Source of the DNA: Marvinbryantia formatexigens DSM 14469 | Lineage (GTDB): Bacteria; Bacillota; Clostridia; Lachnospirales; Lachnospiraceae | Reading direction: 5' to 3' | DNA: 64,000 bases | Assembly: GCF_025148285.1 (NCBI RefSeq) | Contig: NZ_CP102268.1 | Span: 4,495,501-4,559,500, forward strand | In this document: positions 16,546 to 25,122 of the stretch, piece by piece | Numbering within the stretch: position 1 is the first letter of the stretch | Layout: the number at the start of each line of letters is the position of its first letter | Notes under the pieces: model-generated | Database searches by the model: none | Told to the model about the DNA's origin: nothing | The model's input: the letters and a program-made list of their open reading frames with translations, nothing else | Translations under genes and position numbers: made by a program

Positions 16546-17190
16546 CTAAACAGTAATCCCTGCCGCGACTGCGCCAAGCTGCTCCTGCAGTTTCTCATAA
16601 AACGCCGCCAGATGAATCCCGTCCACAAGGGCATGATGGCAGAGCACCGTCACCGGCAGCAGCGTGCGTCCCTCACTGGAAAAATATTTTCCCCAGGTGA
16701 TACGCGGATTGCTGTCCGCAGGAACCGGTACCGGCTGGATCAGCGATGTGTAGGAAAGCCAGGGAAGCGTGGAAATGAAAAACTCGCCCAGAACATCCTC
16801 CTCTTCCTCAATGGAATGTCTCTGCCGGGCAGCCTCCTGCTCGCGCTCTGCATATGGCAGGAACTCCTTTAGCGGCATATTTCCATCCAGCGCGCAGTAA
16901 CAGTAGGTGCCGTCCTCCAGCGCCACCGTGTGCGAGGTTTTGCACCAGTCAAATTCCACAATACCCTCTTCTTTGATGCGCTGCCGGAATTCCGGAATAC
17001 TGTTCGCAGCCTGCGCGACGCAATAGCATACCGTCAGAAAAAAGGGCAGACGCTCCCTCTTCATTCTGACCAGCGCGTCCGTAATATCCACATTTACCGT
17101 CACTCCGACATAAGGGTACGCCAGACTGCGAAAATATGTAAAATGACTTTTTCTCTTATAAGTATCCATGTCCAGATACCGATAATTCAT
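16546..17190 (-). CDS. Chloramphenicol acetyltransferase-like protein (CatA family)
   Basis: A 214-residue protein of the length and fold signature of type A chloramphenicol acetyltransferases. The active-site motif near the C-terminus reads LCHHALVDGIH (family HHxxxDGxH). N-terminal features include RKSHFTYFRSLAYPYVGVT and FFLTVCYCVAQAANSIPEFR. Enzymes of this family transfer acetyl from acetyl-CoA to a hydroxyl; many chromosomal homologues in Clostridia are not proven resistance enzymes. ATG 17190 has AAGGAGG 7 bases upstream; the upstream frame extension runs through a terminator and is rejected. Confidence 0.85.
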   Translation of the reverse strand: MNYRYLDMDTYKRKSHFTYFRSLAYPYVGVTVNVDITDALVRMKRERLPFFLTVCYCVAQAANSIPEFRQRIKEEGIVEFDWCKTSHTVALEDGTYCYCALDGNMPLKEFLPYAEREQEAARQRHSIEEEEDVLGEFFISTLPWLSYTSLIQPVPVPADSNPRITWGKYFSSEGRTLLPVTVLCHHALVDGIHLAAFYEKLQEQLGAVAAGITV

Positions 17191-17210
17191 AGGTTTCCTC
17201 CTTTTTATGC

Positions 17211-17244
17211 AAAAAGAGCCGGGAAGCTCTGTAAGCCCCGGCTC
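17211..17244 (-). terminator. Rho-independent terminator after the amino acid ABC operon
   Basis: GAGCCGGG pairs with CCCGGCTC, followed on the minus strand by TTTTT, between the ABC ATPase stop and the CAT-like gene. Confidence 0.75.
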
Positions 17245-17313
17245 CAAATCTGCATCCTCATTCCCGCCGCTCTGTGCTCTGCGCACCCGAAGCATGGGAA
17301 TGCTTATCTGTGT

Positions 17314-18054
17314 TCAGATTACTTTACTTAAAAATGCTTTCAACCGCTCATTTTTCGGGTTTTCGAAGAATTCCGCCGGAGCGGCCTCCTCCAGGATATG
17401 CCCGTCCGCCATAAAAAGAATGCGGTCCGCAACCTCGCGTGCGAAGCCCATCTCATGGGTAACAACAATCATGGTCATGTGCTCCCTGGCAAGCTCTCCC
17501 ATAACCTGCAGCACCTCGCCGACCATTTCCGGGTCGAGCGCCGAAGTCGGCTCGTCGAACAGGAGCACCTCCGGTTTCATGCAGAGCGCGCGCACAATGG
17601 CGACACGCTGCTTCTGTCCACCGGAAAGCTGGCTCGGATAAGCATTGGCACGGTCTGCAAGCCCGACGCGCGTCAGAAGCTTCATTGCCTCACGCTCCGC
17701 ATCCTCTTTGCTGACGCCCTGCAGCTTCATCGGAGCAATCGTCATGTTTTTGAGGATCGTCATATGCGGAAACAGATTAAAGTGCTGGAAAACCATGCCC
17801 ATTTTCTGGCGGTGCTGGTTGATGTTTACCTTTTTGTCCATTAAATCAACGCCGTTAAAATAAATGTGTCCGTCCGTCGGATCCTCCAGACGGTTCAGGC
17901 AGCGCAGGAAAGTGCTTTTTCCGGACCCGGACGGTCCGACCACAAATACAACTTCCCCTCTGCGGATTTCCGTCGTCACGCCGTTTAAAGCATGTACGCC
18001 GACAAACTCTTTTTTCAGATTTTCCACGCGGATCAAAGGTTCGTTACCGTTCAC
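17314..18054 (-). CDS. Polar amino acid ABC transporter ATP-binding protein
   Basis: A 246-residue ABC ATPase of the GlnQ/HisP type. It has Walker [10 protein letters not shown], signature [15 protein letters not shown] (the usual ARAL is VRAL here), Walker [12 protein letters not shown] and the switch histidine in VVTHEMGFA. The start is GTG 18054, overlapping the permease stop by 11 bases, with AGGAGG 10 bases upstream. With the permease and binding protein it forms a three-gene importer operon. Confidence 0.93.
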   Translation of the reverse strand: MNGNEPLIRVENLKKEFVGVHALNGVTTEIRRGEVVFVVGPSGSGKSTFLRCLNRLEDPTDGHIYFNGVDLMDKKVNINQHRQKMGMVFQHFNLFPHMTILKNMTIAPMKLQGVSKEDAEREAMKLLTRVGLADRANAYPSQLSGGQKQRVAIVRALCMKPEVLLFDEPTSALDPEMVGEVLQVMGELAREHMTMIVVTHEMGFAREVADRILFMADGHILEEAAPAEFFENPKNERLKAFLSKVI

Positions 18055-18736
18055 TGTTACGCAGCCTCCTCTCCAGAATACTCAGAAGCTTGCTGAAAGC
18101 AAGCACCATTACCAGATAGATAAGCGCTACCGCAATCAGCGGCATAAACGCATCGTAGGTACGGCTACGGATGATGTCTCCGCCCTTTGTGAGGTCCTCC
18201 AGCGCGATATAACCGGCAACCGACGTCTCCTTCAGAAGAACGATAAACTCATTGCCGAGCGCCGGGAGAACATTTTTCAGCGCCTGCGGCAGCACAATAT
18301 AAATCATCGTCTGCACATAGTTAAAGCCAAGGCTTCTGCCCGCCTCAAACTGTCCGTTGTCGATGGACATGATACCGCTGCGGATAATTTCCGCCACATA
18401 TGCGCCGGAATTCAGTCCAAACGCCAGTATCGCCACAATCGTCTTGTCGATTCTCACAGAGCCGAAAATAACGAAATAAATGATCAGAAGCTGCACAACC
18501 ACCGGCGTTCCGCGGATAACGGTAAGATACAGCTTACACAGCGCATTCAGCACCTTCAGCTTTTTTGTCTTATCATAAGTGGAGCGCACGACCGCCACCA
18601 GAAATCCGATTGCAATACCGATCAGGACGGCAAAAACCGTCACTATCAGCGTGGTTTTCAGACCGTTTGTCAGATATTTCCAGCGGTCGTCCGCTATAAA
18701 GTTTAAATAAAATTTATCGGTAAAATTCTGCAGCAT
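18044..18736 (-). CDS. Polar amino acid ABC transporter permease
   Basis: A 230-residue permease of the His/Glu/Gln/Arg family with about five helices. The coupling EAA-like loop is [20 protein letters not shown], preceded by the family motif [15 protein letters not shown] single permease implies a homodimer in the membrane. Its ATG overlaps the TAA stop of the binding protein gene. Confidence 0.92.
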   Translation of the reverse strand: MLQNFTDKFYLNFIADDRWKYLTNGLKTTLIVTVFAVLIGIAIGFLVAVVRSTYDKTKKLKVLNALCKLYLTVIRGTPVVVQLLIIYFVIFGSVRIDKTIVAILAFGLNSGAYVAEIIRSGIMSIDNGQFEAGRSLGFNYVQTMIYIVLPQALKNVLPALGNEFIVLLKETSVAGYIALEDLTKGGDIIRSRTYDAFMPLIAVALIYLVMVLAFSKLLSILERRLRNSER

Positions 18737-19560
18737 TATTCTGTAACAGCCTCAGTCTCTGCCTCTGCCGCCTCCGTTGCCGCTTCGGTCGTCTCTTCCT
18801 CCGCTGCAGCTTCTGTTTCTTCTTCGCTGCCGTCATTGATGTATTTGTCAACAACTTCCTGGAATGCGCCGTTCTCCTTCAGCGTATTAAGCGCAGTGTT
18901 TACCTTTTCCAGCAGCTCGTCATTATCCTTTGCAATGGCAATCGCATATTCTTCATCAGCATATGCCTCGTCGATAATCTTAATGCCTTCGTTCTCAGAT
19001 ACGAATACCTTTGCCGGCTCGTTATCGATGACAACGGCGTCAATCTTGCCCTGGGTAAGCGCCTGTACTGCTTCAAAGCCCTTGTTGTAGCGCTCTACTG
19101 TAACGCCCTCCTCGTCGCTCACATAAATGTCTCCGGTCGTTCCGGTCTGTACGCCAACGATTTTTCCGCTGAGGTCATCCGGACCTGCGATATCGCTGTC
19201 CTCTTTTACAATAATTACCTGCTTTGCGGTTGCATAGGTATCCGTAAAGTTTACAGACTGCATACGGTCTTCTGTAACGGTAAGACCAGCCATTGCAATG
19301 TCCGCTTTTCCGGACTGAACCGCTGCCAGAACGGAATCAAATGCCATATCTTCAATCTCCAGAGTCATGCCAAGCTCTTCTGCAATCAGAGCTGCAACCT
19401 CCGCATCAATTCCGACGATCTCGTCGCCCTCATGATACTCATACGGCGGGAACTCCGCGTTGGTCGCCATCACCAGGACATTGTCCTCCTCCGCCATAGC
19501 GCCAAACCCGAATGAAAGAACCATCGTGCCTGCAAGTAAAGCTGCTGTTAATTTTTTCAT
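18736..19560 (-). CDS. Amino acid ABC transporter substrate-binding protein with acidic C-terminal tail
   Basis: A 274-residue family 3 extracellular solute-binding protein (NAEFPPYEYHEGDEIVGIDAEV at the N-terminus of the mature part; AGLTVTEDRMQSVNFTDTY in the hinge region). It has a signal peptide ending in GAMA but no lipobox cysteine, unusual for a Gram-positive binding protein. The last ~30 residues are a Glu/Ala/Thr-only tail. ATG 19560 is chosen because AGGAGG is 9 bases upstream; ATG 19569 would be too close. Upstream lie a good promoter and ArgR-like boxes, suggesting basic or arginine-related substrates. Confidence 0.9.
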   Translation of the reverse strand: MKKLTAALLAGTMVLSFGFGAMAEEDNVLVMATNAEFPPYEYHEGDEIVGIDAEVAALIAEELGMTLEIEDMAFDSVLAAVQSGKADIAMAGLTVTEDRMQSVNFTDTYATAKQVIIVKEDSDIAGPDDLSGKIVGVQTGTTGDIYVSDEEGVTVERYNKGFEAVQALTQGKIDAVVIDNEPAKVFVSENEGIKIIDEAYADEEYAIAIAKDNDELLEKVNTALNTLKENGAFQEVVDKYINDGSEEETEAAAEEETTEAATEAAEAETEAVTE

Positions 19561-19582
19561 AATACTCATCCTCCTGCATAAT

Positions 19583-19610
19583 CTTGAATAAATATACTTG
19601 AATATTCATG
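19583..19610 (-). promoter_or_regulatory. Candidate ArgR/AhrC-type operator
   Basis: The leader contains CATGAATATTCAAG followed by a second half site TATTCAAG. These resemble ARG-box halves (CATGAAT/ATTCAAG in bacilli). They lie just downstream of the promoter, where a repressor would act. Spacing differs from the 18-bp consensus. Confidence 0.4.
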
Positions 19611-19616
19611 ATTAAT

Positions 19617-19645
19617 ACGCTACCACCAATCAAAATTTTTGTCAA
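19617..19645 (-). promoter_or_regulatory. Sigma-A promoter of the amino acid ABC operon
   Basis: A consensus TTGACA (19640-19645), 17-base spacer and TAGCGT (19617-19622) on the minus strand, about 55 bases before the binding protein start. Confidence 0.65.
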
Positions 19646-19727
19646 TCGTTTTTTACGGCTTTATTAGCAATTTGCGCACCGTGTGCCATCTCGCACGCTC
19701 TGCGCGCCGGGTGGCGGCGCGCCCTAT

Positions 19728-19793
19728 AAATCGTCAAAAAAAGCACCGGGATTCCAAGCTTTCGCTTGCCTCCCGGTGTTTTTTTGACGATTT
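19728..19793 (-). terminator. Long bidirectional terminator hairpin after the M15 peptidase gene
   Basis: A 66-base structure: arms 19728-19751 and 19771-19793 pair almost perfectly, with a CACCGGGA/TCCCGGTG stem next to a seven-base A/T run on each side, and an inner AAGC-TTTC-GCTT hairpin. It lies 11 bases past the stop codon at 19805 and could stop transcription from either strand. Confidence 0.85.
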
Positions 19794-19804
19794 GCACGGC
19801 TTGG

Positions 19805-20830
19805 CTAGGTACCAAAGTACGAGAAATGCATATAATCCTTGCTGTCGCCCCAGTCTCCCTGGCTGAAGCCGTATTTTTTGAATATTTTTGCAACTACGCC
19901 GTCTTTTGGAATGGAATAGGGGTCAGTGCCGGGCTTCCAGTATTTTCCGGCGGTGATGGCGCCGGTCCTTACATTAACCATGTAGTTTTCCGTCCAGTTT
20001 ATATCGATAGCGGTGCCGGTGTTGTGCTCGGAATGACCGCCCCGCCATTCGTACCCGCCCAGCTCGTGAATCGGGAATTTTGACGGGTCTTTGTATATTT
20101 CATTAAAAATCTGCTGGACCGTCGCCGCGAGATTTTTGTGCACCATGATGGTCCACGTACGGGTATATTTTTCGCCGCTCTTCCCGTTTTTGAAATCCCA
20201 GGTCTTCACCGTAATGGACTTCATGTTTTTCTTCGCCTGCGACGCGGAGGTGTAATAGCCGCCCGGATAACGCATACTTAAACTGGCGTCGCCGAACACC
20301 TTCTGATATTTCTGCTTTTTCGTCGGATTCTGAAGAGTCCCCGCAGAGCCTCCCGAACTGCCGCCGGTTCCTGCAGAGCTGTTATTGCCGGTGCTTCCAT
20401 TCTTATCTGTCTGCGAAGTTTTCTTCGCAATATAGCCATAGGCAATGCCGGACAGCTTTCCGAAAGAAGTGCCCGCTTTATTTTTCTTATAGGCGCGCAC
20501 CACATAAGCGTAAGCCTTTCCCTGCTTTCTTCCGCTGATGGTACAGCTCGTTTTTGATGCGCCGCTGATGGTTTTCACCCGCTTATACAGCGTGCTGCCA
20601 GATGAATAATCCCGGCAGAAAATCTGATAGCCGGTCGCCCCGCTCACCTTTTTCCAGGTAACCTTATGCTTCGTAGTACCGGATGCCGTTACTTTAACAC
20701 TTTTCACCTGCGCCGGCGCCGCCGGTTTTTTCGCCGCCTGCGCGAATGCCGCAAGCCCCGCCCAGAGCATCAGCGCCGCAAGCATCGTCATCATAACCCG
20801 GACAATAGAATTTTTCCTGCTGCAAACCAT
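19805..20830 (-). CDS. Secreted M15-type D-Ala-D-Ala carboxypeptidase-like protein with fibronectin III domain
   Basis: A 341-residue exported protein. After a signal peptide (cleavage near AFAQA) comes one fibronectin type III domain (about 45-140, WKKVSGATGYQIFCRDY), a Ser/Gly linker, and a C-terminal peptidase M15/VanY-like domain. The zinc motifs are GHSEHNTGTAIDINW (SxHxxGxAxD) and YMHFSYFG near the C-terminus. It should cut cell wall peptides outside the membrane. ATG 20830 has GGGAGGAAAC upstream; the in-frame extension to 20863 lacks one. Confidence 0.87.
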   Translation of the reverse strand: MVCSRKNSIVRVMMTMLAALMLWAGLAAFAQAAKKPAAPAQVKSVKVTASGTTKHKVTWKKVSGATGYQIFCRDYSSGSTLYKRVKTISGASKTSCTISGRKQGKAYAYVVRAYKKNKAGTSFGKLSGIAYGYIAKKTSQTDKNGSTGNNSSAGTGGSSGGSAGTLQNPTKKQKYQKVFGDASLSMRYPGGYYTSASQAKKNMKSITVKTWDFKNGKSGEKYTRTWTIMVHKNLAATVQQIFNEIYKDPSKFPIHELGGYEWRGGHSEHNTGTAIDINWTENYMVNVRTGAITAGKYWKPGTDPYSIPKDGVVAKIFKKYGFSQGDWGDSKDYMHFSYFGT

Positions 20831-21144
20831 GTCTGTTTCCTCCCAATCTGCATTTTCCCTCATAATACTTTTTCATGCCAGACTGCCCGGCACTGCGTCC
20901 TCCGGCAGTCTTTTCTGTATCATAACATATTTTTTAACAGATTGGAAGTATTTATTTCAAAATTGTTACATTTTTATTACCGTTTTTCACAGTGATTTAA
21001 CGGTTGGCAGGCGCGCTTTTTTCTGTTATACTCATAAAAAAGGTCTTTACCCGCCCTCTTATAACCGCGGCGGATTCCGGCCACCGACTCCCGGCATCGT
21101 AAAAAGCTTTGCCCGGACACGACAAAAAAGGAAGTGTACTGCAG
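20831..21144. other. Divergent intergenic region between M15 peptidase and flippase genes
   Basis: It holds the flippase promoter and, near 20881-20910, a hairpin (GACTGCC/GGCAGTC) in the leader of the peptidase gene. A TATGAT at about 20920 could be the peptidase -10, without a good -35. No small gene is seen. Confidence 0.5.
21004..21032 (+). promoter_or_regulatory. Sigma-A promoter of the flippase gene
   Basis: TTGGCA (21004-21009), a 17-base spacer and TATACT (21027-21032), about 105 bases before the start codon. Confidence 0.7.
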
Positions 21145-22605
21145 ATGAATGCACAGAAACCCTCTGTTTCACAAAAGAACCAAAACGCGCTCAACCAGCT
21201 TGCCCTGAAGGCAGGCTTATTCTATATTTTCGCACAGCTTCTTGTGCGCGGCATCACCTTTCTGACAACGCCCATCCTCACCCGGCTTTTGTCGAAGGCG
21301 CAGTACAGCGATGTGCGGCTCTACGAATCCTGGCTGCTGATTATCGGTCCCGTTTTTTCACTGAATCTGTACCGCAGCGTGGAGCGCGCGAAATACGAAA
21401 ATGGAAAAAATTTCAATGAATTTGTCTCCTGTACGCAGACGCTTTCTTATTTATCCATCGGCTTCTGTTTTCTGGTCTGTCTGATTTTTAAAGAACCGCT
21501 GAAGATTTTCTGCGATATGAATGATCTGATGTTTTACATGGCGTTTCTCTACACCTTCGCCCACACTGCGATTATGTTCCTGCAGCGGCGTGAAAAACAG
21601 ATGATGCGCTATAAAGCAAGCACCGCCGTAACGGCGCTGACAGTAATTCCCGCCACACTGCTGTCCATTCTTCTTATCTGGATCGGGAAAGAGACCGGAC
21701 ACAGCGATGCCCTTGTCTCCCTGCGCGTCATCGGCTACTATGTGCCATTCGTGCTCGCCGGAACCATCATCGCCATCGTGCTGCTCGTCCAGGGAAAAAA
21801 AGCCGTCTCCCGTGCGCACTGGAAATATGCGCTGCTGTTTTCGCTCCCGCTGATTCCGGAAGCGATATCCATCCAGATCATGAACCAGGCAGACCGGATT
21901 ATGGTCCGCCATCTGATCGGCAAAGAAGAGGCAGCCATCCTCGCGCTCGGCACTACCGTTTCCTATATTATCTGGATTCTGGAAGATTCGGTGTGGAACG
22001 CCTGGCTGCCCTGGCTTTATGAAAAAATTTCCCGGAAGGAAACCGCCGACGTGGAAAAGCCGTGGACAATTCTCATGCACGGCTTCGGCATCCTCTCCTG
22101 GTTTCTTGTTCTGCTCTCCCCGGAAATCGTGGCAATCCTCGGAAGCAGCGAATACCGCGACTGTATCTACCTGACGGCGCCCATGCTGACAGGCACGCTC
22201 TTCCGCTTCTACAGCTACAGCTACACGGCGGTCGGAAACTACCACAAAAAGACCGGCTATGTAGCGGCCTCCACCGTCGGTACCATGCTGCTTAACGTGA
22301 TTCTGAATTACATCTGCATCCGCAGCTTCGGCTACCGGGCAGCCGCTTACACCACCGCTTTCAGCTATTTTGTGCTGCTGCTCGTGCAGAGCTTTATGGA
22401 ATACCGTCTGACCGGCACGCTCATCATCCCCATCAGGAAAACCGTCGCTGTGTCACTCGCTTATTTTGTGCTCTGCTGCGCCAGTATGCTGCTCTTCTCC
22501 TGCCCGGCGCTCCTGCGCTACGGTGTGCTGCTCGCAGGTGCGCTGGCGGCAGTCAGATTTCTGCTGCCGCAGTGCCTTGGTATTCTGAAGCTTCTGAAAA
22601 AATAA
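21145..22605 (+). CDS. Polysaccharide biosynthesis flippase (Wzx/MATE-like)
   Basis: A 486-residue membrane protein with about 12-14 helices of the oligosaccharidyl-lipid flippase family. Conserved family parts are AQLLVRGITFLTTPILTRLL at the N-terminus and IMNQADRIMVRHLIGKEEAA in the middle. It probably moves a lipid-linked glycan across the membrane. ATG 21145 is favoured (MNAQKPSVSQ; GGAAGTG upstream) over an upstream ATG in the same frame. It is the only plus-strand gene in this part, convergent with the ATP-grasp and glycosyltransferase genes. Confidence 0.88.
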   Translation: MNAQKPSVSQKNQNALNQLALKAGLFYIFAQLLVRGITFLTTPILTRLLSKAQYSDVRLYESWLLIIGPVFSLNLYRSVERAKYENGKNFNEFVSCTQTLSYLSIGFCFLVCLIFKEPLKIFCDMNDLMFYMAFLYTFAHTAIMFLQRREKQMMRYKASTAVTALTVIPATLLSILLIWIGKETGHSDALVSLRVIGYYVPFVLAGTIIAIVLLVQGKKAVSRAHWKYALLFSLPLIPEAISIQIMNQADRIMVRHLIGKEEAAILALGTTVSYIIWILEDSVWNAWLPWLYEKISRKETADVEKPWTILMHGFGILSWFLVLLSPEIVAILGSSEYRDCIYLTAPMLTGTLFRFYSYSYTAVGNYHKKTGYVAASTVGTMLLNVILNYICIRSFGYRAAAYTTAFSYFVLLLVQSFMEYRLTGTLIIPIRKTVAVSLAYFVLCCASMLLFSCPALLRYGVLLAGALAAVRFLLPQCLGILKLLKK

Positions 22606-22645
22606 AAAACACCCATCTTTCTTTTATAAGAAAATGAGTGTAACT

Positions 22646-22669
22646 AAAAAACGTCCACTGGACGTTTTT
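22646..22669 (+). terminator. Terminator after the flippase gene
   Basis: AAAAACGTC pairs with GACGTTTTT around a short loop, 40 bases after the stop. An imperfect ACACCC/GAGTGT hairpin precedes it. Confidence 0.7.
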
Positions 22670-22705
22670 GTCGTATACATGGCAACAAAAAGCAGACCGC
22701 TGCAG

Positions 22706-22895
22706 GGAATCCGCCTGCCTGGTATCCGAAGCAGACGATAGGCAGCCGCTGCAGATTTTGCGAGCACAGCGACAGCTTTCGGAGCGTGTCTGAGCCTGCA
22801 GAGCAGGCGAGTCAGCGAAGAAAGCTGTCAATAAGCGGCGCAGCAAAATCAAAAGCGGCAACGTGTCTGCGGCGGATACCAGGCAGGCGGATTCC
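22706..22895. repeat. 190-bp palindromic repeat element, copy 2
   Basis: Inverted relative to copy 1 at 12999. The ends form a 31-bp inverted repeat with two mismatches (22706-22736 with 22865-22895). The central ~110 bases are nearly identical to copy 1, including GACAGCTTTC/GAAAGCTGTC. The arms read GGAATCCGCCTGCCTGGTAT here against GGAATCCCTCTGCCATATGT in copy 1: the sequence changed, the pairing is kept. It sits between convergent genes. Confidence 0.88.
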
Positions 22896-22915
22896 GGCAT
22901 GAGCCGGCACTTTTT
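22893..22915 (+). terminator. Short hairpin and T-run bordering repeat copy 2
   Basis: CCGGC-ATGA-GCCGG followed by CACTTTTTAT. It overlaps the right edge of the repeat and could back up termination of the flippase transcript. Confidence 0.45.
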
Positions 22916-22921
22916 ATCTCT

Positions 22922-24106
22922 TTAACCTTCTACTTCTATTTCAATATTATCCATCGTCTCGTGCAGCAAAGCGACTGCTTTTTCCAGCGTCTCGCCCTTT
23001 GTGACCACATGCCCGATGCGATGCGGTCCGATGCGGAATTTTTCCACCTTCTCCCCCACCCCGTGGTCGAACAGAATCTCGTAGATGTCCGGGTTTTCCC
23101 CGTTGCGGTTGGTAATCGAGCGGATAACGCCGTCCCGGTCGCTCATCAGCAGATGACTGGCGTTTGGCACCTGCGCGTGACCGGTAAAGTCCAGATTCTT
23201 CTCGCCGAGCGCCGCCAGAAGAATCTTCTCATAATAATCAAAGCCGTAGTAAATGGAAACCGATTCCGCCAGGCAGGTCGCACCGGAGCGTCCGCCGATT
23301 TCCAGGACATACGTCTTGTTATCCTTCAGAATAAAGTCAGCATTGATGGCGCAGTTATCCAGCTCCATCGCCGCAATCGCCAGACGGAGCTGCTCCTTGG
23401 CGTCCTCGATGACCGCGTCGTCCAGCTCGTAGGGCACAAAATGCCCGATGGGCACGCCGGTATCCCCGTGGAACACGTAATCGCCGTGCGGCATGATAAA
23501 CTGCACCTTCCCCTGGTAAACAAACGCCTGCGCGCCGAATTCCTCTCCCTCGATAAACTCTTCGACAATAAAATAATCCTTCCTGGTATATTTCTTCGCC
23601 AGCGCGATCGCCTCCGCGAAATCCTCCCGGCGGTCCACCCGCGTGATTCCGCGGCTTCCGGAAGAATCCACCGCCTTAAAAATCAGCGGCAGGGAAAGCT
23701 CGTCAATCTTCTCATACACATCCGGCGCGTCAAAGGCAATCTTGCGGTACTTCGCCGTCCGCACGCCGTTTTTCTCATAGACCTCTTTCATCAGCAGCTT
23801 ATTGGTCGCAATGGTCGCGCCACGGCAGGAAAGCCCGCACAGCCCCAGCGCGTCACAGACTTTGCCAATCGTGATAACGGCAACGTCTGTCCCCGCTGTC
23901 ACAATCCCGTCGATTTTCTCTTCCTTTGCAATCTCCAGAATCTTTTCCCAGTCCGTCGTATTTTCGTAATATACCTTGTCCGCCAGTGCAAAGCCCGGAT
24001 AATTACCGGGAATGCTCACCGCGATCGCATAAATCCCCAGACGCTTTGCCGTCCGGATCAGCGGAACCTGATAAATCCCCGCACCCAGAATCATGATTTT
24101 CTTCAT
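22922..24106 (-). CDS. ATP-grasp domain enzyme (carbamoyl phosphate synthase/PurT-like)
   Basis: A 394-residue ATP-grasp protein. N-terminal Rossmann-like part MKKIMILGAGIYQVPLIRTA; ATP-grasp core with FKAVDSSGSRGITRV, VEEFIEGEEFGAQAFV and the metal-binding INADFILKDNKTYVLEIGGR. Such enzymes ligate a carboxylate to an amine through an acyl phosphate. The substrate is unknown; the glycosyltransferase and YfhO-like neighbours suggest cell-surface or glycan modification. ATG 24106 is chosen by homology; the preceding glycosyltransferase frame overlaps it by 103 bases. Confidence 0.82.
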   Translation of the reverse strand: MKKIMILGAGIYQVPLIRTAKRLGIYAIAVSIPGNYPGFALADKVYYENTTDWEKILEIAKEEKIDGIVTAGTDVAVITIGKVCDALGLCGLSCRGATIATNKLLMKEVYEKNGVRTAKYRKIAFDAPDVYEKIDELSLPLIFKAVDSSGSRGITRVDRREDFAEAIALAKKYTRKDYFIVEEFIEGEEFGAQAFVYQGKVQFIMPHGDYVFHGDTGVPIGHFVPYELDDAVIEDAKEQLRLAIAAMELDNCAINADFILKDNKTYVLEIGGRSGATCLAESVSIYYGFDYYEKILLAALGEKNLDFTGHAQVPNASHLLMSDRDGVIRSITNRNGENPDIYEILFDHGVGEKVEKFRIGPHRIGHVVTKGETLEKAVALLHETMDNIEIEVEG

Positions 24107-25046
24107 CGTTTGTTTTCCCTTTCCTTCCATAAACCTTTCGTACAACAAATTGCGGCGAGCGCTGCACCACCAGGAACATCCTGCCGATGTACTCCCCGAT
24201 AAGTCCCATAAACAGCAGAATCACACCGGAGAAAAAGCACACAGCGGCCACCATCGTAGACCAGCCGATCGGAACTGCCGGATGTGTCATTTTATTAATA
24301 ATGACCGCAATCACGCCGATCAGCCCGATTACGGAAAACAGGCAGCCAAGCCTCGTCGCCAGCCGCAGCGGCACAACTGAGAAGCCCATGATATTCGACC
24401 AGAGCTGAAGCAGCTTTTTCATCGTATAATTTGACTGTCCGACCTCGCGCTTAAAATGCTGGATAGGCACGCTGCTGATATTCTTTGTCGTGCGCAGAAA
24501 CAGCCCCTGCAGATGCGTAAACGGGCTCTCGTAGCGGATGACCGCATCCCGCACAAACCGGCGTATCACCCAGTAGCTCGACGTTTTCATATCTTTCGGC
24601 TTTCCAATCAGCCAGCGCACCGTCATATAATTGACATAGCTTCCGAAGTTACGGAACGGGCTCTGCTTTTTCTGCTCGTAATATCCGTAAACGATGTCAT
24701 AGCCCTTGTCAAACTCCGCAAACAGATACTGAAGCTGGGAGGGATGCGTCTGCCCGTCATCATCCATCGCAATCAGAATATCCCCCTCCGCATAATTCAG
24801 CCCCGCCATCACAGCGTTATGCTGTCCGCTGTTAAAAGCAAGCTCGATTACCCGCACACAGTCGTATTCCTCCGCCAGTGCGCGCAGCTCGTTGATGGTC
24901 TTCGGATTGTTGGGGGAATAATCATCCACCAGCACAAATTCATATTCGTTTCTGCCAAGACGCTCCATTTCCTTCATGGTCATCTCAACAACCCTGCGGA
25001 TTGTCCTGTCTGAATTATAACACGGAATAATGATGCTGTGCAGCAT
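24003..25046 (-). CDS. Family 2 glycosyltransferase with two C-terminal membrane helices (ArnC/GtrB-like)
   Basis: A 347-residue GT-A glycosyltransferase of the polyprenyl-phosphate sugar synthase type. Nucleotide-sugar motifs: IIIPCYNSDRTI, EFVLVDDYSPNN and DILIAMDDDGQTHPSQL. Two helices follow at about 230-255 and 265-290. It likely transfers a sugar to undecaprenyl phosphate. The last ~34 residues overlap the ATP-grasp gene in another frame and look non-native (NHDSGCGDLSGSADPDG). AGGAAGAG precedes the ATG. Confidence 0.87.
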   Translation of the reverse strand: MLHSIIIPCYNSDRTIRRVVEMTMKEMERLGRNEYEFVLVDDYSPNNPKTINELRALAEEYDCVRVIELAFNSGQHNAVMAGLNYAEGDILIAMDDDGQTHPSQLQYLFAEFDKGYDIVYGYYEQKKQSPFRNFGSYVNYMTVRWLIGKPKDMKTSSYWVIRRFVRDAVIRYESPFTHLQGLFLRTTKNISSVPIQHFKREVGQSNYTMKKLLQLWSNIMGFSVVPLRLATRLGCLFSVIGLIGVIAVIINKMTHPAVPIGWSTMVAAVCFFSGVILLFMGLIGEYIGRMFLVVQRSPQFVVRKVYGRKGKTNDEENHDSGCGDLSGSADPDGKASGDLCDRGEHSR

Positions 25047-25081
25047 TTTTTCTCTTCCTCCTCAAAATATTCCTCATCCGC

Positions 25082-25108
25082 GTTACTGTTCACTCCGTTC
25101 ACAGTAAC
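25082..25108 (-). other. Intercistronic hairpin between yfhO-like and glycosyltransferase genes
   Basis: GTTACTGT pairs with ACAGTAAC in the 76-base gap. There is no U-run on the minus strand, so it is more likely an mRNA processing or stability element than a terminator. Confidence 0.4.
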
Positions 25109-25122
25109 CTTTTCGATTGGCG

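Noticed and set aside
16546-17190. CAT-like gene as a proven chloramphenicol resistance determinant
   Set aside because: The active-site motif is present, but chromosomal CAT-like acetyltransferases are common and no mobile context surrounds it.
22553-22900. 115-codon minus-strand frame across repeat copy 2
   Set aside because: Same repeat-derived peptide; it also crosses the flippase terminator.
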